DNA of 5,301 bases from Acidobacteriaceae bacterium (lineage in GTDB: Bacteria; Acidobacteriota; Terriglobia; Terriglobales; Acidobacteriaceae). The notes beneath the pieces were generated by a model, which was given only the letters and a program-made list of their open reading frames with translations, did no database searches and was not told the DNA's origin. The translations under genes were made by a program, and so were the position numbers. The DNA is taken from contig DAICZO010000358.1 of assembly GCA_027311125.1 (NCBI GenBank), forward strand, positions 1 through 5,301, written 5' to 3'. Positions 1-5,301 of this stretch are shown here, one piece after another (positions within the stretch are counted from its first letter, which is position 1; the number at the start of each line of letters is the position of its first letter).

Positions 1-2678
1 GTCTTGGCATTGGCGGTATAGATCAAGCTGTTATCACGGTTGCTATAGTCAGCCACAAACGCTGCCTGCTCGCCCGTACCGGTGAACTCACTCCCCATCA
101 GCGAACTGAACGCGTCGTTGTTATTCATCGGCGGCAGCCCCAGAACAGACTCCATCGTCCGTATCACGCTCACCGTGGAGTAGAAATGGCTATCAACAAA
201 CACCCCGCCATCCGAAGCCTTCGGAGCGTACTTGCTCACCACCAGCGCCAGGCTCCGATGCGCATCCACATGGTCGGCTCCGTTCTGCGCGTCGTCCTCC
301 AGAATAAAGAATGCCGTATCGTCCCAATAGGGAGAGTGCGACACCGCCTCCACAGCCCGACCGATCGCCAGGTCGTTGTCCGCGATTGAAGACTTCGGCG
401 TCGGACCACCCGGAGTCGTCCCCGCCGTGTGATCGTTGCCAAACCGTAGCATTACAAAGTTAGGCATCGTATCCTTGCCAGCCGCTCGGTCTGCAACCCA
501 TCCTTTGAAATGGCGCAGAAAAACCTCGGCACGAATCTGTTCCGGGATCATCAGGTTGAAGTCCGGCTGCTCCGCCGCAAAGTGACCCACCAACTCCGGC
601 TTGGTCGCGATGTTGTTTGCCAGTAGCGGAATCGCCCAAGGCCACCGGTTCACACCGCCACCCCATTCCGCAGGAATCGCTTCGCCCGGCTTAATCGACG
701 ACCGATGGCACTTCATCCCCTCCAACAACGGTCCCTCCTGCGAACTACCGCTCTTCTTCACGTCACAAAAGGTCGAGGAGATGAACTCGCCAAAGTGGTA
801 GTAGCTCTTCCCATGTCGCGCCAGATTTCCCCACAGATACCCACTCGCCGGCTCATTCACATCCGGAATCTTCTGTAGCAGCGGATACCCCTCCGACACC
901 ACCCCCTCAAAGTCGTACGTCCGTTGTCCACCCCGGTAGTTCTGCTCCCAGGTCTTCTCCAGATAGTCCGTCCCAATCCCTGCCGTCGACCACACATGCC
1001 CATCGCCCGATACTTCACCCGAGTCGAAGAAGTTATCCAGCACGCCAAACTGTAGCGCCAGCCTATGTTGGTTCGGTGTGATATCCGCCCCATACATCGT
1101 CAGGCTCGGATCGCCATTACCCACCCGCTTGCCGTCCTTCTGCAGGTCGCCAAACACCTGATCGTACGTGCGATTCTCTTTGATGATGTAGATCACATGC
1201 TTGATCGGGCTCTTTCCCCCGGCAAACGCGATCTTCTCCTGGGCCGCCTTCATCCGGTTCGACTCCACCACCTCCGCCGTCCAACGCGGCAACTCCTGCT
1301 CCATCGCCGTCATATCCAGTGCAGCCAGCGATCCATGGATCAGCGTCCCAATATAGGTGTAGTCACGCTTGCGCTGCGCTGGCATGCTCGGATCATCCAC
1401 AATCCGCTGGGCAAAGTTATTCGGCCCGGTACCTGTACCCTTAGCCGTAGCAACATACAGCTTGCCACCGGTCACTCCCAGCGCCATCGGCATCCACTCC
1501 GTTGGCACAAATCCGATCGGCTCAATCATTCCCTTGGCCGCCGACTTCACCGTCAGCTTCGTCGTGTCCATCACCGCAATGGCATCGGTCATTGCATTGC
1601 CGACAAACAACCGCTTGCCATCCGCACTAACCGCCAGCGCCTCTGGCTCCGCCCCAAAGTAGGTCTGGCGCGGCAGCCGTGTGTCAAAGTATCCCTTCAC
1701 CGCAAATCGACCCGCCGCGACGCTCACCGCCGCCACCGCATCACGATTTGCCAGCGCCACATAGACCGTCCGGCCATCCGGCGAAAGCTCCAGCGCGCAA
1801 GGATGCGTTCCCGCAGCAATCGCACTCAAAGGCTTCAGCAATGCCAGCTTGCGGCCTACCTTCTTTGCCTTCAAATCCAGTTCCACAACCTCCGACGCAT
1901 TCCACAAAGCAACTACCGCCCGGCTTGGAACCCCCGCTGCATCCTTAAGCACCACCAGCGCCACTGGATACACCGACGGCACCGCATCATGCTCCGCCAG
2001 GTCGAACCGCGTCTCCACCGCGCCACTCGCCGCATCGATCAGCAACACATCGTCCGACAGGTTCCCCGCCACCAGCAACTTCTCTGCCCCACCTATCTGC
2101 AGCACGGCAATCGCCGCCGGGAACGGCACCCCTTTGGTCCCTGCCACACCGCCCACCAGGAGCGTCTTGCGTCCTGCCGCCAAGGGCTGCAACGGAAGCG
2201 ATATCAACCGCTCTGCGCGGATCGTTCCAGCATCAAATCCATAGACCACCACCCCATTACCAACCTTGCCCTCACCACCGCCCACCGGGTCCGACGTCGA
2301 CCCCATGCTGGCATACACATGCTTGCCATCCCCACTAAACGCCAGCCCGGAGTACAGCGTCTGCTTCGCCCCCACCGCCGTCCGACTATCTGGAAAGTCC
2401 TGTAGCACCCCGGTCTTTGTATCCAGCACCGCCAGTGACTGCTTGTACCCCGACTCGAACGTCCCAAATCCCGCATTCACCGTCACGACATAGCGTCCAT
2501 CCGGCGATACCGCCATCGACATCGGCAAGCTGTTCAACCGCTGCGGCCCACCCGGCACCGGCCGCACAATCTGCTTGCTGGTTGGCAGATCAATCGCCTG
2601 CCCCTCGCACTGTAAAGCTCCGGAAAGCAACCCAAACATCGCAACGACGCCAACCTGCACCAGCCCATGTCGATTCAT
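1..2678 (-). CDS. Secreted bifunctional YVTN beta-propeller / phosphoesterase (alkaline phosphatase-like) protein, 3' end missing
   Basis: My translation of the minus strand is open from ATG at 2678 to the window edge, 892 codons without a stop, so only the C-terminus is missing. Residues 1-28 look like a Sec signal peptide: short basic start, hydrophobic core, small residues before a probable cut near EGQA. Residues about 35-470 form a YncE/YVTN-type beta-propeller, with blade motifs such as SPDGRYVVTVN (58-68), SPDGRTVYVA (299-308) and SADGKRLFVGN (351-361). The second half is a phosphoesterase domain (phospholipase C/acid phosphatase superfamily, PF04185-like): it opens with KHVIYIIKENRTYDQ (493-507), continues with EVSGDGHVWS (S557, D559, H561) and has the late metal-site motif EDDAQNGADHVDAHR (794-808). 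The ENR and DD/DHxDxH residues expected for metal binding are present. It probably acts on a phosphoester outside the cytoplasm; the substrate is unknown. A weak GGGTGGGG precedes the start. The gene is divergent from the desaturase and probably monocistronic at its 5' end. Confidence 0.93.
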   Translation of the reverse strand, partial: MNRHGLVQVGVVAMFGLLSGALQCEGQAIDLPTSKQIVRPVPGGPQRLNSLPMSMAVSPDGRYVVTVNAGFGTFESGYKQSLAVLDTKTGVLQDFPDSRTAVGAKQTLYSGLAFSGDGKHVYASMGSTSDPVGGGEGKVGNGVVVYGFDAGTIRAERLISLPLQPLAAGRKTLLVGGVAGTKGVPFPAAIAVLQIGGAEKLLVAGNLSDDVLLIDAASGAVETRFDLAEHDAVPSVYPVALVVLKDAAGVPSRAVVALWNASEVVELDLKAKKVGRKLALLKPLSAIAAGTHPCALELSPDGRTVYVALANRDAVAAVSVAAGRFAVKGYFDTRLPRQTYFGAEPEALAVSADGKRLFVGNAMTDAIAVMDTTKLTVKSAAKGMIEPIGFVPTEWMPMALGVTGGKLYVATAKGTGTGPNNFAQRIVDDPSMPAQRKRDYTYIGTLIHGSLAALDMTAMEQELPRWTAEVVESNRMKAAQEKIAFAGGKSPIKHVIYIIKENRTYDQVFGDLQKDGKRVGNGDPSLTMYGADITPNQHRLALQFGVLDNFFDSGEVSGDGHVWSTAGIGTDYLEKTWEQNYRGGQRTYDFEGVVSEGYPLLQKIPDVNEPASGYLWGNLARHGKSYYHFGEFISSTFCDVKKSGSSQEGPLLEGMKCHRSSIKPGEAIPAEWGGGVNRWPWAIPLLANNIATKPELVGHFAAEQPDFNLMIPEQIRAEVFLRHFKGWVADRAAGKDTMPNFVMLRFGNDHTAGTTPGGPTPKSSIADNDLAIGRAVEAVSHSPYWDDTAFFILEDDAQNGADHVDAHRSLALVVSKYAPKASDGGVFVDSHFYSTVSVIRTMESVLGLPPMNNNDAFSSLMGSEFTGTGEQAAFVADYSNRDNSLIYTANAK

Positions 2679-2791
2679 GTCCCCACCCTATCAAACAGCA
2701 CTGCAACACAGCATTACAAAAGTCTTACAACCGCCAATCTCACATCCTGTTAGCGTTCTAGTTAGCAGTACTAAGGAACCTGAGAACACCC
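2679..2791. promoter_or_regulatory. Divergent intergenic region, phosphoesterase/desaturase
   Basis: These 113 bases separate two divergent start codons and must hold both promoters. On the minus strand, TGTAAT (plus-strand ATTACA at 2713-2718) matches the -10 consensus at five of six positions and would give a leader of about 28 bases for the phosphoesterase, but I see no good -35 partner. For the desaturase, TTACAA at 2725-2730 followed 17 bases later by TGTTAG is only a poor match. Two direct repeat pairs are present: TTACAA at 2714-2719 and 2725-2730 (11-base period), and GTTAGC at 2749-2754 and 2761-2766 (12-base period). Both periods are about one helical turn, as expected for a dimeric activator or repressor, but no known operator is recognised. 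Confidence 0.4.
2773..2778 (+). promoter_or_regulatory. Probable ribosome binding site of the desaturase
   Basis: AAGGAA lies upstream of the ATG at 2792, with 13 bases between the motif and the start codon. The spacing is longer than ideal, but no better in-frame start exists nearby and the downstream N-terminus looks natural. Confidence 0.5.
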
Positions 2792-3550
2792 ATGACCCCT
2801 ACGACCATCACTCCCCAGAACGTCAAGCCCGCCACCAAGTCTTATGCCACACCTGCCGTCGCTGAAGTCGTGCAGAAGGTCAAGCAGGACCTGCGCATGG
2901 GCCGCGCACACCAGCAGGGACGCATCAACTGGATCACCACCATCGCCATGGGCCTCTTCCATGTTGGTGCCATCGCTGCCCTCTTCTGCTTCTCCTGGAA
3001 GAACCTTGCGGCCTTCGCCATCATGTACTTCTTCGCCATCAACGTTGGCATCGGCATGGCCTATCACCGCCTGCTCACCCACCGCGGCTACAAGACTCCC
3101 AAGTGGGTCGAGTACTTCGTCTCCTTCTGCGGAACCCTCGCCCTCGAGGGCGGTCCCATCTTCTGGGTAGCCACCCACCGCGTTCACCATCAAAACTCCG
3201 ACCAGGAAGGCGATCCCCACACCCCCCACGACGGCACCTGGTGGGCACACGCAGGCTGGATTCTCTCCGGTCGCGCCCTGCACTCCGAGACCGCACTCCT
3301 CGGACGCTACGCCCCTGACCTTACCCGCGACCCAGTCCACGTCTGGCTCAGCAAATACCACTACGCGTCCATCGTTCTCACCGGAGTGCTTCAGCTTGTG
3401 ATCGGTGCGGCTTTGGCCTCACCCGGACACGCCGTATACGGAGCCGTCTCCATGCTGCTCTGGGGAACTTTCCTCCGCGTCACCGTCGGCCTCCACGCCA
3501 CCTGGCTCGTCAACTCCGCAACCCACCTCTGGGGCAAGCGCCGCTTCTAA
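2792..3550 (+). CDS. Acyl-CoA/fatty acid desaturase, truncated by an in-frame stop
   Basis: This frame encodes 252 residues of a membrane di-iron fatty acid desaturase of the delta-9/stearoyl-CoA type (PF00487 superfamily), which inserts a cis double bond into acyl chains using O2 and reduced electron carrier. Membrane segments are predicted at about 47-67, 72-90, 191-209 and 213-233. Histidine box one is HRLLTH (92-97), box two HRVHH (129-133), and the conserved NSATH lies at 241-245. The frame then stops at TAA (3548-3550) directly after GKRRF. Relatives normally carry Glu here, reading RRFETKDDSRNNWW, so a single GAA to TAA change explains the stop. The third histidine box, HNNHH, is encoded in the same frame further on. 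Without it the di-iron centre should be incomplete, so the 252-residue product is probably inactive unless the stop is read through or is a sequencing error. An intact gene would have 327 codons plus its stop. It is transcribed away from the phosphoesterase. Confidence 0.88.
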   Translation: MTPTTITPQNVKPATKSYATPAVAEVVQKVKQDLRMGRAHQQGRINWITTIAMGLFHVGAIAALFCFSWKNLAAFAIMYFFAINVGIGMAYHRLLTHRGYKTPKWVEYFVSFCGTLALEGGPIFWVATHRVHHQNSDQEGDPHTPHDGTWWAHAGWILSGRALHSETALLGRYAPDLTRDPVHVWLSKYHYASIVLTGVLQLVIGAALASPGHAVYGAVSMLLWGTFLRVTVGLHATWLVNSATHLWGKRRF

Positions 3551-3775
3551 ACCAAAGACGACTCCCGCAACAACTGGTGGGTCGCTCTGCTCACCGGCGG
3601 CGAAGGCTGGCACAACAACCACCACGCGCACCCCGTCAGCGCCCGTCACGGCCTGGCCTGGTACGAGTTTGATCCCAACTACTACGGCATCTGGTTCCTC
3701 TCCAAAATCGGCCTCGCCGAAAAGATCCAAGTCGCCCAGTACGACAAAGAGAACCCCAAACCAGCCGGCGCCTAA
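3551..3775 (+). pseudogene. Disconnected 3' part of the desaturase (third histidine box)
   Basis: In the same frame as the desaturase, 74 sense codons run from the residue after the internal TAA to a natural TAA at 3773-3775. The stretch begins TKDDSRNNWWVALLTGGEGW, contains the third histidine box HNNHH (codons 274-278 counted from the desaturase start) and the family-typical HPVSARHGLAWYEFD, and ends with a polar tail. There is no further stop, no frameshift and no codon decay, so the interruption is recent, artefactual or tolerated. The tail has no in-frame ATG or GTG and no Shine-Dalgarno sequence, so separate translation is unlikely. The full damaged gene therefore spans 2792-3775. Confidence 0.85.
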
Positions 3776-3792
3776 TCCTAGCCGCTACCTTC

Positions 3793-3836
3793 AAAAAACC
3801 AAGGCCGTCATCTCCCTCAGGGGAAATGACGGCCTT
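3793..3836 (-). terminator. Intrinsic terminator between convergent genes
   Basis: An 11-base-pair perfect stem is formed by AAGGCCGTCAT (3801-3811) and ATGACGGCCTT (3826-3836), and the TCCC/GGGA bases inside the loop can extend the pairing. Read on the minus strand, the stem is followed after two bases by six T residues (complement of 3793-3798), a good terminator for the NIPSNAP operon, whose stop codon is at 3857-3855. Read on the plus strand, the hairpin follows the desaturase frame but is trailed only by TTTCTC, so termination in that direction should be weaker. Confidence 0.85.
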
Positions 3837-3854
3837 TCTCATGCCAGACGCACC

Positions 3855-4289
3855 TTACAGCTTCGGCGAGAAATCCGTCAGGTCCAGAAACACCGACTCG
3901 TGCACGTCCACCAGCGCACCGTCCTTCTCCGACTCCGCCTTCACCTTCACCCATTCCGGATCCTTGGAAAACTTCGCCCAGTTCTCCTTCGCCGCCTGCC
4001 TGCTCGGATGCCGCAGCATGTATACCAGCTTGGTGCTCTTCCCCGGTTCCTCATCCGGAATCCAGAATCCGACACCCGGCATTCCCAGCCGCGCAAAAAT
4101 AGCCACTTCATAACTCCGAAACCGTGTCAGTAAAGCATCATGCTTGCCCGGAAAACACGTATACGTCCGCAGTTCATACACTGCTCCCGCGTCGGCGCCT
4201 TCCGCCAGCAAAGCCGACTCGCCTGCAAACGGCACCATGGCCGCCGCTCCCATCCCCTGCAACAGCCTCCTGCGGTTAATTGGATTCAT
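3855..4289 (-). CDS. Tat-signal NIPSNAP family protein
   Basis: The product is 144 residues. The N-terminus NPINRRRLLQGMGAAAMVPF has a twin-arginine motif (R6-R7-R8 then LLQG) followed by a weakly hydrophobic Ala/Gly-rich stretch to about residue 29, which suggests Tat export. Residues about 37-144 form one NIPSNAP domain, a ferredoxin-like alpha-beta barrel fold: the hallmark YELRTYTCFPGKHDAL (38-53), then GVGFWIPDEEPG, LVYMLRH and a terminal DPEWVKVK region. The biochemical role of bacterial NIPSNAP proteins is not settled, so no reaction is assigned. I chose ATG at 4289 because AAGGAG (4303-4298) sits eight bases upstream; the in-frame GTG at 4298 would overlap that site. The start overlaps the stop of the upstream 73-residue gene as ATGA, indicating translational coupling, and a terminator follows the stop. 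Confidence 0.87.
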   Translation of the reverse strand: MNPINRRRLLQGMGAAAMVPFAGESALLAEGADAGAVYELRTYTCFPGKHDALLTRFRSYEVAIFARLGMPGVGFWIPDEEPGKSTKLVYMLRHPSRQAAKENWAKFSKDPEWVKVKAESEKDGALVDVHESVFLDLTDFSPKL

Positions 4290-4507
4290 CCCAGCCACTC
4301 CTTCAAACGATCTTCCACAAACTCTTTCGACACCAAAAACGGCTTCTCCAGCACCTCTACCGTGAGCGTCTCACCGTCGTAGGTATATCCGGCTTTTACG
4401 CCCATCTTCTCGATCGTGCCTTCAGTTCCCGTCAGTTCAATCCCCTGCGAGTCCTTCAGCTTCTCCCCGATCGCATCGAACTCCGCCTGCGTCATCTTCA
4501 CTTGCAT
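4286..4507 (-). CDS. Small conserved-looking protein of unknown function, 73 residues
   Basis: This is the first gene of a two-gene operon with the NIPSNAP gene. The ATG at 4507 is preceded by GGAGG (4517-4513) with five bases between, an excellent start. An in-frame ATG at 4519 would add four residues but lies on top of the Shine-Dalgarno sequence. I do not recognise the family. The product has no signal peptide or membrane segment and is charged and lysine/glutamate-rich. The sequence suggests an N-terminal helix (residues 6-19), short strands around GIELTG and GTIEKMG, a beta hairpin near GYTYDGETLTVEVLE (40-54), and a C-terminal amphipathic helix ending VEDRLKEWLG. It is thus a compact cytoplasmic alpha/beta domain. 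The TGA stop overlaps the next start by four bases. The clean start, coupling and balanced composition make a real gene likely. Confidence 0.8.
   Translation of the reverse strand: MQVKMTQAEFDAIGEKLKDSQGIELTGTEGTIEKMGVKAGYTYDGETLTVEVLEKPFLVSKEFVEDRLKEWLG
4298..4303 (-). promoter_or_regulatory. Ribosome binding site that sets the NIPSNAP start
   Basis: Minus-strand AAGGAG lies eight bases before the ATG at 4289, inside the end of the upstream coding sequence. It rules in favour of that ATG over the GTG at 4298, which begins at the last base of the motif. Confidence 0.75.
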
Positions 4508-4547
4508 GGCTGCCTCCATTTCTCCACCCACTATACTTTCTCCAGCT
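4508..4547. promoter_or_regulatory. Compact divergent promoter with overlapping -10 elements
   Basis: Only 40 bases separate the two start codons. On the plus strand TATACT (4532-4537) matches the -10 consensus at five of six positions and would start transcription near 4544, about four bases before the kinase ATG at 4548. On the minus strand TATAGT (4535-4530) also matches at five of six and would start near 4523, upstream of the GGAGG of the 73-residue gene. The two hexamers share the central TATA. No convincing -35 element is visible for either direction, so the assignment rests on the -10 boxes and spacing only. Confidence 0.5.
4513..4517 (-). promoter_or_regulatory. Ribosome binding site of the 73-residue gene
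   Basis: Minus-strand GGAGG, five bases before the ATG at 4507. This is a strong Shine-Dalgarno match and decides between the ATG at 4507 and the one at 4519. Confidence 0.75.
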
Positions 4548-5301
4548 ATGAACATCACCCGACGCCGCGGAGCCATCGCCATCTTCATCACCCTCGGGGT
4601 CTTCCTCGTTGGCGTTGCGGTTGCGCTCAACATCGGCTGGATCATCCTCAACAAGCGCACCGTTGCCCTGGCCGTTCTAGGAGTCATCCTCTTCGCGCTG
4701 CTCATCGCCGGGGTCGTGCTCAACACCATCTTCCTGGTCCGCGAAATCCGCCGCAACGAGCGTCAAAACTCCTTCCTCAACGCCGTCACCCACGAGCTCA
4801 AAACCCCGATCGCCAGCATCCGTCTCTATCTCGAAACCCTCCAGCGGCGCGCCACCACCGAGGAGCAAAAACAGCAGTTCTACCGCATCATGCTCTCCGA
4901 CTCCGACCGGCTCCTCGCCACAGTCGAACAGGTCCTCAAAGCCGGCGAACTCGGTCAACGCGCTCGCCAGCTCAACCGTGTCGTCATCGACCTCGAAGCC
5001 CTCGTCAACGAGTGCATCGCCATCACCCTCCAGCGCCACAATCTCGCACCTGACGCCATCCAGCTCCAGCCTGTCTCCGGTGCCGTCCGCCTCCACACCC
5101 TCGGCATCCCCGAAGACCTACGTACCGCCGTCCTCAACCTGCTCGACAACGCCGTCAAATACTCTCCTAACGGCGTTCACGTCCATTGCACCCTCGCCAT
5201 CACCCGCTATACGTGGGCCAGCCTCCGCATCACCGATACAGGGCTTGGCATCCCCCCCAACCAGCTCAAGCGCGTCTTCCATCGCTTTTACCGAGTCCCC
5301 G
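4548..5301 (+). CDS. Membrane sensor histidine kinase, 3' end missing
   Basis: ATG at 4548 opens 251 codons that run off the window. Two hydrophobic segments (about residues 8-34 and 37-58) are separated only by a few residues around NKR, so there is practically no extracytoplasmic sensor domain. A short basic linker (REIRRNERQ) leads to the HisKA dimerisation domain with the H-box FLNAVTHELKTPIASIRLYL, phospho-acceptor H82. A second helix follows (SDSDRLLATVEQVL). The ATPase domain shows the N-box NLLDNAVKYSPN (197-208, N201), G1 box DTGLGIP (230-236) and F-box FHRFYRVP at the edge (from F244). The G2 box and C-terminus are missing. It should autophosphorylate H82 and pass the phosphate to a response regulator, probably encoded downstream. 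No HAMP domain is evident. There is no Shine-Dalgarno sequence, and a -10 box lies just upstream, suggesting a leaderless mRNA. Confidence 0.93.
   Translation, partial: MNITRRRGAIAIFITLGVFLVGVAVALNIGWIILNKRTVALAVLGVILFALLIAGVVLNTIFLVREIRRNERQNSFLNAVTHELKTPIASIRLYLETLQRRATTEEQKQQFYRIMLSDSDRLLATVEQVLKAGELGQRARQLNRVVIDLEALVNECIAITLQRHNLAPDAIQLQPVSGAVRLHTLGIPEDLRTAVLNLLDNAVKYSPNGVHVHCTLAITRYTWASLRITDTGLGIPPNQLKRVFHRFYRVP

Noticed and set aside
1065..2405. 446-codon plus-strand open frame
   Set aside because: It is antisense to the phosphoesterase gene, and its translation is Arg/His/Leu/Gln-rich with no domain. Such frames arise opposite genes with G-ending codons.
2666..2668. Second ATG near the phosphoesterase start
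   Set aside because: It is ten bases from the ATG at 2678, thus out of frame with the long coding sequence.
2771..3361. 196-codon minus-strand open frame
   Set aside because: It lies opposite the desaturase, whose histidine boxes and family match are clear. The antisense product is Gly/Val/Glu-rich with no recognisable motif.
3551..3775. Tail of the desaturase as an independent gene
   Set aside because: It has no in-frame ATG or GTG and no ribosome binding site, and it matches the C-terminus of the desaturase family exactly in frame.
3405..4133. 242-codon plus-strand open frame
   Set aside because: It runs out of frame through the desaturase end, across the terminator hairpin and antisense to the NIPSNAP gene. 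Its translation is low-complexity Pro/Ser/Thr.
4287..4298. GTG at 4298 as the NIPSNAP start
   Set aside because: It would place the start codon on the AAGGAG motif. The ATG at 4289 has ideal spacing and an ATGA coupling with the upstream gene.
4280..5053. 257-codon plus-strand open frame
   Set aside because: It crosses the divergent promoter and reads the kinase gene out of frame. The His/Arg/Pro-rich translation is typical of a shadow frame.
4677..5096. 139-codon minus-strand open frame, acidic
   Set aside because: It is antisense to the HisKA region of the kinase. Its Asp/Glu/Val/Gly-rich composition reflects the complement of C-ending codons.
1..5301. CRISPR, transposon or phage-defence module
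   Set aside because: I saw no regularly spaced repeats, terminal inverted repeats, transposase or nuclease/helicase motifs. All long coding regions are accounted for by ordinary families apart from the 73-residue protein.

Overview
The window looks like chromosomal DNA from a soil acidobacterium of the Terriglobales type (Terriglobus, Granulicella or Edaphobacter relatives). This is inferred from the moderately high GC content and from the gene set: a secreted YVTN beta-propeller/phosphoesterase fusion, a Tat-exported NIPSNAP protein and a membrane acyl desaturase. No rRNA or marker gene fixes the taxonomy. I see no tRNA, rRNA, CRISPR array, insertion sequence or phage gene.

Layout from left to right. 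(1) Positions 1-2678, minus strand: a secreted bifunctional protein with an N-terminal beta-propeller and a C-terminal phosphoesterase domain. Its 3' end lies beyond the left edge. (2) Positions 2679-2791: a divergent intergenic region with two pairs of short direct repeats. (3) Positions 2792-3775, plus strand: a fatty acid desaturase reading frame interrupted by one in-frame TAA at 3548-3550. The stop removes the third histidine box, but the frame behind it remains perfectly open and conserved to its natural stop at 3773-3775. (4) Positions 3793-3836: a hairpin terminator between convergent genes. (5) Positions 4507-3855, minus strand: a two-gene operon, a 73-residue unknown protein followed with an ATGA overlap by a Tat-signal NIPSNAP protein. 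(6) Positions 4508-4547: a 40-base divergent promoter region with overlapping -10-like hexamers on the two strands. (7) Positions 4548-5301, plus strand: a sensor histidine kinase that runs off the right edge.

No single pathway unites these genes. The desaturase would adjust membrane lipid unsaturation. The kinase is membrane-bound with almost no extracytoplasmic sensor, and its response regulator is probably beyond the right edge. The propeller/phosphoesterase and the NIPSNAP protein both carry export signals.

The points most worth attention are the nonsense codon in the desaturase, the compact symmetric promoter in front of an apparently leaderless kinase mRNA, and a strand-linked codon bias in which minus-strand genes use G-ending codons and plus-strand genes use C-ending codons. 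I found no convincing evidence of a new defence or mobile system.
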